Assembly: GCA_963989245.1 (NCBI GenBank)
Contig: OZ022341.1
Span: 64,703,109-64,767,108, forward strand
Length of the DNA stretch: 64,000 nucleotides
From: Nansenia antarctica
Taxonomy: Eukaryota > Chordata > Actinopteri > Argentiniformes > Microstomatidae
Direction of reading: 5' to 3'
In this document: one piece after another, positions 42,913-51,656 of the stretch
Numbering within the stretch: the stretch's first letter is position 1
How the letters are laid out: every line of letters starts with the position of its first letter
Translations under genes and position numbers: made by a program
Notes under the pieces: generated by a model
What the model was told of the DNA's origin: nothing
The model's database searches: none
What the model saw: the letters and a program-made list of their open reading frames with translations, nothing else

Positions 42913-44160
42913 CATCTCATTAGTTTTGGAGAGGGGTGGTATAATTGTGGTGAGCAGTTTCAGTGGTTTGATATGATGCTAACAACGGGGCTATCTACCT
43001 TACTCACAAAACAACAAATAACTGTTTGGCTATCCTAAGTAAACAACACAAAATCCTAGTAAACAACACATGTAACTCACTCAAACTTACCCAAGAACAC
43101 AGCAGAAGGTCTGTCTGTAGACGACTGCTCCGTGAACTGATGTGGAGATCAATGTCTGACATTCCGTTGTCATCTGTTATCTTCAGATTCGGAGTTCGGA
43201 GTTGCCGTTCGGAGTTCCCATTATGTATAGTCCAATTACTCCAAAATGAAGGAGTTCATTAATTGCCCACTGTCGATATTTCTGCCTGCTTATGAAATTC
43301 TGTTGATAGCATTAGCGAGAGCTTCAGCATCCATTTTGTCAACAAACAACTCCACACACATGGCTCCTTACATACAGCTGGGGTGGGCGTGGCTACACAC
43401 ACTGCCACACTAATACGAATAATACCCGCCACCCGACTTTGCTAACTAAATGTAGGTATTTAGTGAATGTAAAACTGTTGGATATGATATCAAGTGGGTT
43501 CTTCATCGCTTCGTTTGTCGTCCTATGCCAAAAACCGGAAAACATTTTTTTTCACAACAAGACTTGTTTGACTCGATTGCGAGGTTTCACAATTGCCGAG
43601 ATGGGAACCTTTTAATGAAACCCTGTCACATATGGTTACTTTCTCGGCTGAAAACATATTAAAACTTCATAAAATGACATTAGACATTACACACTTGTAG
43701 AGCCAAAATTACATCTTTTATCTGGAGGTTTAAAATGGAGGATTTAAAATCCCCGCTCCACGACCGGCCGGTGCGAAATGCATTCTGGGAGGCAGTATGC
43801 ATGCTGCAGTGTAAACAGTCGGCTGGTATTGGCATACTTATTATGAAATTACTATGCAGTATGCAGTATATACTCATTGAGTCAGTGTTGCCAACTTGGC
43901 GACTTAACTAGTCAAAAGCGCCCAGCGACAAATCTAGCTACTTTTTCTGGTCATTTGGGGAGTATCTAACATATCCCATCACAACAATGATTTTTCACAC
44001 TAAAAAAATCCCACATATGAATATAGGGGATTTTGGCAAATATTTTTGGGCCGCTACCCACACGTTTAGCTGTGTTGCTCATTCCACGAATGCATGATCC
44101 ATACAAGTTGTACCTCGTTGTAAAGGTGACTAATCAGGCTTTCCAACGATATAAAATACA
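42913..44160. other. Noncoding, counterpart of 9708-10949
   Basis: Same MITE-like words as in copy A; no gene. It ends at the BEL insertion. Confidence 0.5.
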
Positions 44161-44165
44161 ATACC

Positions 44166-45253
44166 TGTTATGAAGGCCCACAATTTAGAGCCAGTTAGTT
44201 TCCCCAAATCAGCCCTATTTTGCCCCTGTTATTTCCTTAATTATTTTCCATACTATTCATGTACGTTTTCATGAAGGTGTATGTATTGTTATTGTAATTG
44301 TATAAGTTCTGTCTTAGATTTGTTCAGTATTGTGCAAGCGCCAGATTAGTGGGCGTGGTTTTGATTGGCGTACGTGACTTGATGTATGTCCGGTTGGTAT
44401 ATATAGCGACGGAAGTGGTCTGTGCGTTAGAGTGACGAGAGTGAGAAGGAGAAGGAGAAGGAGCCCGAGGTGGAGATAGAGTACATCACAGAGGAACCAG
44501 AGATCTTCGACCCCAACTTCATCTTCTTCAAGAGGATCTTCGAGGCCTTCAAGCTGACAGACGACGTGAAGAAGAGTTCGGAGTTTTAGTGAGTTAACAG
44601 CGCTAGCCCAGTTTAGCTGTGTCACCGTTAGCCAGCCTTGCTAGCCGCCGGCTGCTAACGTTGGCGCATAGCGAGACCCAAGCCGGACAGAGCCGTCGCC
44701 TCCGAGGGGGATTGCGACCGACCGCTGACACCACCGGAGCTGACCGTGGACCACCGGACCTGAGCCATTCACACCTCGTCGTTTGCTACGAAGACGGCCC
44801 TTTCCCTTCAAATTGCAACGTCACTCCCCCCCCTTGTCTGCGGCCTTCCTCGAGTCACATGCGAGCTCCAACCAGGCCTCAACGCGCTCATTTCAGTCCG
44901 GGACTCTAAGCCTTTTCAGGCCAGGTACTGTGTGTGAGTGAGTGAGTGAGTGTGTGTGTGGCCGGCGGGGAGGGAGTAGATTGGGATGTATATATAATTT
45001 GTATAAATAAATGTGTTTGTTTTATATTTGATACATTGCTGTGTGTTTAGTTGTCTGTATTGTTTAGTTTAACAGCAAATCTAGTATTGGGTTTAAGTAT
45101 TGTCTTATAGTATATATAACTGTGATATGCTAGTCTAAAGGGTTGCTGGCGCCCCCTGCCTCTATCCTCCTACACTGCCGATTTAGCTCAGAGTTAGTTA
45201 GATAACCAGCCCTTCCTAAAATCCTACAGTCCTTTAGCTACTCCCTGGTTACA
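44166..45253 (+). repeat. BEL/Pao element 5' LTR
   Basis: 1088 bp, TGTTATGAAGGCCC to CCTGGTTACA. The 5-bp target duplication ATACC is at 44161-44165 and 51153-51157. A TATA box lies at about 44398-44405 and AATAAA at about 45005, so R probably spans roughly 44430-45030. One difference from the 3' LTR was noticed (44578 region G versus T). Copy A has the empty site with a single ATACC. Confidence 0.95.
44431..44589 (+). pseudogene. SF3B2-like coding fragment inside the BEL 5' LTR
   Basis: The frame following a TAG reads SDESEKEKEKEPEVEIEY, then ITEEPEIFDPNFIFFKRIF, then EAFKLTDDVKKSSEF and stop. From memory this matches a highly conserved stretch of splicing factor 3b subunit 2 (U2 snRNP). 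There is no ATG and the match appears to end at DDVKK. It starts about 30 bp after the TATA box, so it would lie at the start of the element RNA. The second copy is in the 3' LTR. Confidence 0.75.
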
Positions 45254-45255
45254 AT

Positions 45256-45272
45256 TGGTCCTTCGAGCCGGA
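45256..45272 (+). promoter_or_regulatory. BEL primer-binding site, tRNA-Tyr type
   Basis: TGGTCCTTCGAGCCGGA is a 17-base match to the complement of a tRNA-Tyr 3' end including CCA, two bases after the LTR. Confidence 0.8.
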
Positions 45273-45291
45273 TAGGTTGTGTAGTGATAGC

Positions 45292-48200
45292 ATGGCTGAG
45301 CGCAGCCAACCAGACAAGACAGTTACCCCCCCTTCTCCGCCCCCTGAGCCAGAGCCACGACCACAGAGAGTCCCGCGGGTGGCTAGCACTGAGACAGCCA
45401 TCAAAGAGCACCAGCCTGAGGATGAGATGGCAGAACAGCAGGGTTTTGCCGTAGAAACGGAAGAGCAGGAAGGAGAGGCCCGGTCTGACAGCGCCTGCGG
45501 GCGGAAGAGGGAGGGCCTCAGCCTTAACGATCTGCCTCCCAGTACGGCGCGCTCGAGACCTAGCTCCTGCCGTTCAGTGGCTTCCTCCCGGTCCAGGGTT
45601 TCCGTGGGCAGTTCTGCCTCTGGGGCGGATAGCATGCACTCCAGAGGGAGTAGTGCCGCGCTGTTAGAATGTATGCGCCAACAGGCCGAGATGGCGTTAG
45701 AGCGGGAACGCCTCCAGTTCGAGCGTGAACGCCTCCAGATGGAAGGAGCGGAACGTGCGGCGGAGAGACAGTGCCAGGAGGCGTTAGAGAGGGAACGTGC
45801 GGCGGAGAGACAGCGCCAGGAGGCGTTAGAGAGGGAACGCATCCAGTTCGAGCGCGAGCGCCTCCAGATGGAGGGGGCGGAACGCGCGGCGGAGAGGCAG
45901 CGCCAGGAGGCGCTAGAACGTGAACGCCTCCAGATGGAGCGCGACCGCCTCCAGATGGAGAGAGAGCAACTGCACGCGGAGAAGATGGAGGAAGTGATGC
46001 AGACCATGCGCGACGTGTGCATCAGCAGAGCTCCGTCGGCCCGTAGCTCCAGAGCATCATCCGCACGGCCCTCTCGAGTGCCATCTCCTGAACCCCCCGC
46101 CGATGGCTCCATGACCCCCGCCATGACTGTCCAACTACAGGCCCAGCTGACCACCTTGAAGGAAGAGGACCAGGGACCCGACCGCTACGCGGCCCAGAGG
46201 GAGCCAGCGTCGCTGCCCGGGAGGGGAGCCATTCCCCAAGAGCGTAGCACACCCCTAGGTCCTCCAGTGAACCAAAAGGCATGCAGGCCGGACACCCAGA
46301 CCGTCACTCCAGCCCCGATCATCCACTACAGGATGTTTCCCCAGGTGGAGGGACCCAAGTTCCCCTTCTTCAAGGACGAGGACAGGAGCCAGTATGTGGA
46401 ACTACGCATCTGCCTAGACACGCTCTTGGACGACTCCTGCTCAGAGTCCTACAAATATGCGATTCTCCTTCAGCATGTGAGGAACCCCAGAGCCCACAAC
46501 ATGGTTCTGGCCCATGCCTCCGCACCGACACCTTACACCAGAGCGCTCGCCGACTTGGATGCCCGCTACGGTCGTCCCTGGAACCACGCCCTTGCTGAAC
46601 TGCAAGCCCTCGAACAGCAGGCCCCCATCAAGGATGAACGGGCGCTGGATGACTTCGCGCTCCGCGTGCACACCTTGGTTGGAATGCTGAAGACGCAGGG
46701 CCCAGCTGGCGCCAGCGAGATCAACAGCACCTCCAACGTAGAGCGGCTGCTCCGCAAGATCCCACGCTTCCGGCAGGAGAGGTTCCGGCGACAGCAGCGC
46801 GTTCGTAACCCCGGGAAGTTGGGTCTGAGCATGGCTGCCTTCGCGGAGTTCCTACTGGAGGAAGTGCATGACACCAACGTAGACGCCATGGGTTACGCTG
46901 AGCCGAAGAAGGAGAGGGAGAAGGGAGACCGCTGGGACAGGCCGAGCTCGAACAGAGGACGCCCAGTAGGAGTGCTGCACACGGAGGAGGAGCCTCGGAG
47001 AGAGAGGAAAGCCCGACCTGAGGGAAAGGATTCCTCTCAACCCCCTCAAAAGGGACGGAGAGGTCCACCGCCATGTCCGTACTGCACCAGCGAGCACTGG
47101 TTCAATGAGTGCAGTGACTTCAACAACCTGAGTATCGAGGCCAAGCAGAGGTGGCTCGAGGAGAACAAGAGGTGCTGGAACTGTGGGCGCGACCATCTGG
47201 CTAAGAACTGCACCTTGAGGAGAAAGTGCAACCGCTGTGAGGAGGTCCACCTCAACATCCTACACGAGGTCTCCCTCGCCAGGTCCACGGAGGGCACCAG
47301 AAGCCCTAGGTCCGGTAGCGCACCGGAAGAGGAAACACCTGTCTACTATCTAGACCCAACCCAGAGCAGCGGCTCCAAGGTCCTACTGAAGGTGGTGAAG
47401 GTCCGACTTCACCACAACAACGCTGTGTACGACACGTACGCCGTTCTAGACGACGGGTCGGAACGGACCATCCTTCTCCAGGAGGCAGTGCGCCAGTTGG
47501 GGCTCCAAGGGACTGAGGAGAAGCTGACTCTGCGCACGATACGTCGCGACCTTAAAGAGGTCACCGGGGCGAGAATCAACTTCTCTATCTCCCCGGCGGG
47601 GCGGCCGTCGGACAGATATCGGCTTCAGAATGTCTTCACCGCAGACCAGCTAGCGCTCTCCCGCTACGACTACCCCCTGGAGCGATTACGCGCAAGATAT
47701 TCCCACCTACGGCGAGTAGACCTACATCCGATAGAAGGAGCGGAGCCAACCCTTCTCATCGGCTCGGACAACGCTGCACTGATCGTGTCGCTCCGTCCTC
47801 CGCTGAGAGGACCACGAGGCTGCCCGATGGCTGTTAAGACTGCGCTTGGGTGGGCCCTCCAAGGCGCTACCGAGTGGAGAGATAGAGACGGGAGAGCTAC
47901 GTCATCCCTCCATGTCCGAACCGAAGAAGTGCAGACCATCAACTGCCTTCACACCAGTGTGGACTCCATGAATGCGGCGCTACTAGACAACGTCCAGAAG
48001 CTGTGGACGCTAGACGTTGCGCCCTACAAGAATGAGAAGCTCTACGTACGGTCAAAGGAGGACGTCTACGCCATAGACCTCCTTAAAGCAAAGACAGTGC
48101 GTATCGAAGTCCAGGGCGTGAAGAGATACGTCACACCACTACTCCGAAGAGAACCCATGCCAGAGTTTCGAGTATCCCCTCGAACCGTCCTACAGTGTCT

Positions 48201-50037
48201 GACCAGCACTGAGAAGCGTATGAGGAAGGACGAGGTCCTTGCTGCTTCTTACAGAACGGAGATGAAGAAACTGACGGAGTCCGGTCTGGTGAAGAAGCTT
48301 GAGCCAGCCGAGGCGAACCAGAGTGCCGAGTCTTGGTACCTCCCGCACCACAATGTTCACCACAACGGGAAGAACCGAGTGGTCTTCAACTGTAGCTACC
48401 AGGTGGGGAAGCTCAACCTCAACCACTATCTTCTCCCTGGTCCAACCTTGACCCCAGCCCTCTTGGGAGTTCTGGTGCGATTCCGTCAGCAGCCGATCGC
48501 AGTCAGTGGTGACATTAAGCGAATGTTTCACCAGGTCAGGATGTTGGAGGAAGACAAGCCACTCATGAGGTTTCTCTGGAGAGAGGACCCGAGCGACCCC
48601 GACCCCTCTATCTACCAGTGGGAGGTGCTACCCTTCGGGACAACCTGCAGCCCCTGTTGCGCCACCTATGCGCTACAGACTCACGCCGCGCAGGAGACGG
48701 CACCTCCTGGAGTGTTTGACGCCGTCCATAAGAGCTTTTACGTGGACAACTGCCTCCACAGTTCGAAGACAGCCACGGAAGCCCGCCAGCTAGTCCAGGA
48801 CCTGCGTGCTCATCTCCCGGAGGGTGGATTTGAGATCTGCCAGTGGGCCAGCAACGACCCGCAAGTCATCAGAGACCTCCCGGAGGAGGCCACCTCGACC
48901 AGCAGCGAGGCTTGGGTCTCTCACTCACCAGATGATGCTCAGGAGATGACGCTCGGACTTATCTGGCAGTTCCAGACCGACACTCTACGCTATCGCAATA
49001 AGCCTGCCAAGCCCCAACGCGTCACGATGAGAACGATATACAGCACTCTAGCGAGCCAGTACGACCCACTGGGATATATCGCTCCCTTCACGACGATGGC
49101 CAAGGTGCTTGTCCGGGAGCTGTGGGCCCAAGAACGAGGATGGGACGATCCTCTGCCTCGTCACCTAGAAGAGAAGTGGAAGGCCTGGGAGCAGGAACTT
49201 CCCACTCTCCAGCTCACAAGCGACAGCTTCCTCATGTCCTTCAAGAGGTTCACCTCCAGGCGAGGGACCCCTAAGACCCTCCGGTCGGACAGAGGCACCA
49301 ACTTCGTCGGTGGTGAGGCCGAGCTGAGGGCGAGCTACGCTGCGATGACTGAGGAGGCCCGTGACAGACTCGCCTCCCAGCAAGTGAGGTTTGAGTTCAA
49401 CCCCCCAAATGCTCCACACTTCGGGGGAGCCTGGGAGCGGGAGATTCGCTCAGTAAAGAACGTCCTACGTACCATTCTCGGACAGAAGGTGCCTACCGAT
49501 GAGGTGCTCGAGACTGTACTAGCAGAGATTGAGGGCATCTTGAACTCCCGGCCCCTAGGCTATACCTCCAGTGATGTAGCAGATCTGGATCCCATTACGC
49601 CCAACTTCTTGCTGATGGGGCGGCGAGACTCTGCACTGCCTCAGGTAGTCTACGACCCTGCAGAGCTCACCGGAAGAAGATGGTGGAGGCACAGCCAGGT
49701 GCTCGCGGACCAGTTTTGGAGGCAGTTCATACTGCACTACCTGCCGACCCTGCAAGTCAGGCAGAAGTGGACGAGGGAGAGAGACAACTTGTCCGAAGGT
49801 GCCGTGGTACTGGTGATCGACCAGTCCCTTCCACGCGCCGCCTGGCAGACAGGCAGAGTGACCAAGGTCCTGCCGGGTCCGGATGGAAGGGTGCGGACGG
49901 CCATCGTGGACGTTGGTGGTCGCACTTACACCCGACCTGTGGCACGCCTGATTGAGCTCCCTCAAATTACAAAGGACACTATCACCTCATACCTCACGCT
50001 GCTAGAGCAGCCTAGCCAGTGTGCCTTCCATAGTTAA
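45292..50037 (+). CDS. BEL/Pao Gag-Pol polyprotein with in-frame internal deletion
   Basis: First ATG at 45292; 1581 codons, uninterrupted. Order: charged N-terminus; Arg/Glu-rich coiled coil (residues about 125-240, ERERLQMEGAERAAERQ repeats); capsid-like region; three C-x2-C-x3-H-x4-C/H knuckles (47074-47268); aspartic protease with LDDGSERT near 47450, the usual BEL form; reverse transcriptase with SGDIKRMFHQV (48506-48540) and the YVDN active site near 48738. At about 49212 (ELPTLQ/LTSDSF) the reading jumps straight into the middle of the integrase. RNase H, the integrase zinc finger and the first catalytic Asp are missing, while SDRGTNF (second Asp) and APHFGGAWERE (Glu) remain. The C-terminal integrase tail is complete. 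Non-autonomous by inference, though otherwise intact and very young. Confidence 0.85.
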   Translation: MAERSQPDKTVTPPSPPPEPEPRPQRVPRVASTETAIKEHQPEDEMAEQQGFAVETEEQEGEARSDSACGRKREGLSLNDLPPSTARSRPSSCRSVASSRSRVSVGSSASGADSMHSRGSSAALLECMRQQAEMALERERLQFERERLQMEGAERAAERQCQEALERERAAERQRQEALERERIQFERERLQMEGAERAAERQRQEALERERLQMERDRLQMEREQLHAEKMEEVMQTMRDVCISRAPSARSSRASSARPSRVPSPEPPADGSMTPAMTVQLQAQLTTLKEEDQGPDRYAAQREPASLPGRGAIPQERSTPLGPPVNQKACRPDTQTVTPAPIIHYRMFPQVEGPKFPFFKDEDRSQYVELRICLDTLLDDSCSESYKYAILLQHVRNPRAHNMVLAHASAPTPYTRALADLDARYGRPWNHALAELQALEQQAPIKDERALDDFALRVHTLVGMLKTQGPAGASEINSTSNVERLLRKIPRFRQERFRRQQRVRNPGKLGLSMAAFAEFLLEEVHDTNVDAMGYAEPKKEREKGDRWDRPSSNRGRPVGVLHTEEEPRRERKARPEGKDSSQPPQKGRRGPPPCPYCTSEHWFNECSDFNNLSIEAKQRWLEENKRCWNCGRDHLAKNCTLRRKCNRCEEVHLNILHEVSLARSTEGTRSPRSGSAPEEETPVYYLDPTQSSGSKVLLKVVKVRLHHNNAVYDTYAVLDDGSERTILLQEAVRQLGLQGTEEKLTLRTIRRDLKEVTGARINFSISPAGRPSDRYRLQNVFTADQLALSRYDYPLERLRARYSHLRRVDLHPIEGAEPTLLIGSDNAALIVSLRPPLRGPRGCPMAVKTALGWALQGATEWRDRDGRATSSLHVRTEEVQTINCLHTSVDSMNAALLDNVQKLWTLDVAPYKNEKLYVRSKEDVYAIDLLKAKTVRIEVQGVKRYVTPLLRREPMPEFRVSPRTVLQCLTSTEKRMRKDEVLAASYRTEMKKLTESGLVKKLEPAEANQSAESWYLPHHNVHHNGKNRVVFNCSYQVGKLNLNHYLLPGPTLTPALLGVLVRFRQQPIAVSGDIKRMFHQVRMLEEDKPLMRFLWREDPSDPDPSIYQWEVLPFGTTCSPCCATYALQTHAAQETAPPGVFDAVHKSFYVDNCLHSSKTATEARQLVQDLRAHLPEGGFEICQWASNDPQVIRDLPEEATSTSSEAWVSHSPDDAQEMTLGLIWQFQTDTLRYRNKPAKPQRVTMRTIYSTLASQYDPLGYIAPFTTMAKVLVRELWAQERGWDDPLPRHLEEKWKAWEQELPTLQLTSDSFLMSFKRFTSRRGTPKTLRSDRGTNFVGGEAELRASYAAMTEEARDRLASQQVRFEFNPPNAPHFGGAWEREIRSVKNVLRTILGQKVPTDEVLETVLAEIEGILNSRPLGYTSSDVADLDPITPNFLLMGRRDSALPQVVYDPAELTGRRWWRHSQVLADQFWRQFILHYLPTLQVRQKWTRERDNLSEGAVVLVIDQSLPRAAWQTGRVTKVLPGPDGRVRTAIVDVGGRTYTRPVARLIELPQITKDTITSYLTLLEQPSQCAFHS

Positions 50038-50064
50038 ATGAAACCGAGGGTTTCATGGGGCGGC
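50038..50064 (+). promoter_or_regulatory. BEL polypurine tract region
   Basis: A short purine-rich stretch with GAGGG and GGGGCGG lies between the stop codon and the 3' LTR. It is the expected plus-strand primer region but is interrupted by pyrimidines. Confidence 0.5.
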
Positions 50065-51152
50065 TGTTATGAAGGCCCACAATTTAGAGCCAGTTAGTTT
50101 CCCCAAATCAGCCCTATTTTGCCCCTGTTATTTCCTTAATTATTTTCCATACTATTCATGTACGTTTTCATGAAGGTGTATGTATTGTTATTGTAATTGT
50201 ATAAGTTCTGTCTTAGATTTGTTCAGTATTGTGCAAGCGCCAGATTAGTGGGCGTGGTTTTGATTGGCGTACGTGACTTGATGTATGTCCGGTTGGTATA
50301 TATAGCGACGGAAGTGGTCTGTGCGTTAGAGTGACGAGAGTGAGAAGGAGAAGGAGAAGGAGCCCGAGGTGGAGATAGAGTACATCACAGAGGAACCAGA
50401 GATCTTCGACCCCAACTTCATCTTCTTCAAGAGGATCTTCGAGGCCTTCAAGCTGACAGACGACGTGAAGAAGAGTTCTGAGTTTTAGTGAGTTAACAGC
50501 GCTAGCCCAGTTTAGCTGTGTCACCGTTAGCCAGCCTTGCTAGCCGCCGGCTGCTAACGTTGGCGCATAGCGAGACCCAAGCCGGACAGAGCCGTCGCCT
50601 CCGAGGGGGATTGCGACCGACCGCTGACACCACCGGAGCTGACCGTGGACCACCGGACCTGAGCCATTCACACCTCGTCGTTTGCTACGAAGACGGCCCT
50701 TTCCCTTCAAATTGCAACGTCACTCCCCCCCCTTGTCTGCGGCCTTCCTCGAGTCACATGCGAGCTCCAACCAGGCCTCAACGCGCTCATTTCAGTCCGG
50801 GACTCTAAGCCTTTTCAGGCCAGGTACTGTGTGTGAGTGAGTGAGTGAGTGTGTGTGTGGCCGGCGGGGAGGGAGTAGATTGGGATGTATATATAATTTG
50901 TATAAATAAATGTGTTTGTTTTATATTTGATACATTGCTGTGTGTTTAGTTGTCTGTATTGTTTAGTTTAACAGCAAATCTAGTATTGGGTTTAAGTATT
51001 GTCTTATAGTATATATAACTGTGATATGCTAGTCTAAAGGGTTGCTGGCGCCCCCTGCCTCTATCCTCCTACACTGCCGATTTAGCTCAGAGTTAGTTAG
51101 ATAACCAGCCCTTCCTAAAATCCTACAGTCCTTTAGCTACTCCCTGGTTACA
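50065..51152 (+). repeat. BEL/Pao element 3' LTR
   Basis: 1088 bp, same length as the 5' LTR. Followed by the target duplication ATACC at 51153-51157 and then the right half of the target palindrome (AATTGGTATT). Confidence 0.95.
50330..50488 (+). pseudogene. SF3B2-like coding fragment inside the BEL 3' LTR
   Basis: Same 52-codon open frame as 44431-44589. The only change seen is a synonymous TCG to TCT. Because it is part of both LTRs, it was captured before this insertion. Confidence 0.75.
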
Positions 51153-51157
51153 ATACC

Positions 51158-51584
51158 AATTGGTATTATTAAAGGGGAGGAATAATCAACAAAAAAGCGT
51201 TTCCGAACTTTTTTTGAGGGGTTTAGTTAGCCTATTTTTTATTCATTTAGCCTTTCAGAATTGCATATTATGCAAACTAGTGGATTACGTAATCTAGCTA
51301 CTTCTAGCTGCTTTTGGGAGAGCCAACAGCTACTTCCATTACAGAGGAGTTGGCAACGCTGCATCTAGTATGCGGTATATTCTCATTGAGTATGCCAGTA
51401 TGCTAGTATGCCAGTATGCTAGTATGCAGTATGCCATTTCGAACACAGCCTCTGAGTTTATTCCGTACCTCATCATATGCGCGTTGCATCTTGTGCACCC
51501 CCGCGGAGAGGTCCGGGTGGAGACGAACCTGCTCGTTGTTGTAGGCTAGAGGACCTTTCTTTCTGTATTATCTAAATGCAATTC
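51158..51584. other. Noncoding, counterpart of 10951-11378
   Basis: Same repeats of GCCAGTATGCTAGTATG as in copy A (51395-51430). No gene. Confidence 0.5.
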
Positions 51585-51656
51585 CCGAAATCTAGGTGTA
51601 ATTGCAGTATACATACTAGATTGTCCTACAAAGACACTTAGATTTTGATTTAGTAA
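51585..51656. repeat. 72-bp direct repeat, left copy (B)
   Basis: Counterpart of 11379-11450. Partner at 54224-54295. Confidence 0.85.

Noticed and set aside
45249..46154. 301-codon minus-strand frame and several others opposite the BEL polyprotein
   Set aside because: Ser/Arg-rich shadows of the repetitive coiled-coil coding on the plus strand; no motifs of their own.
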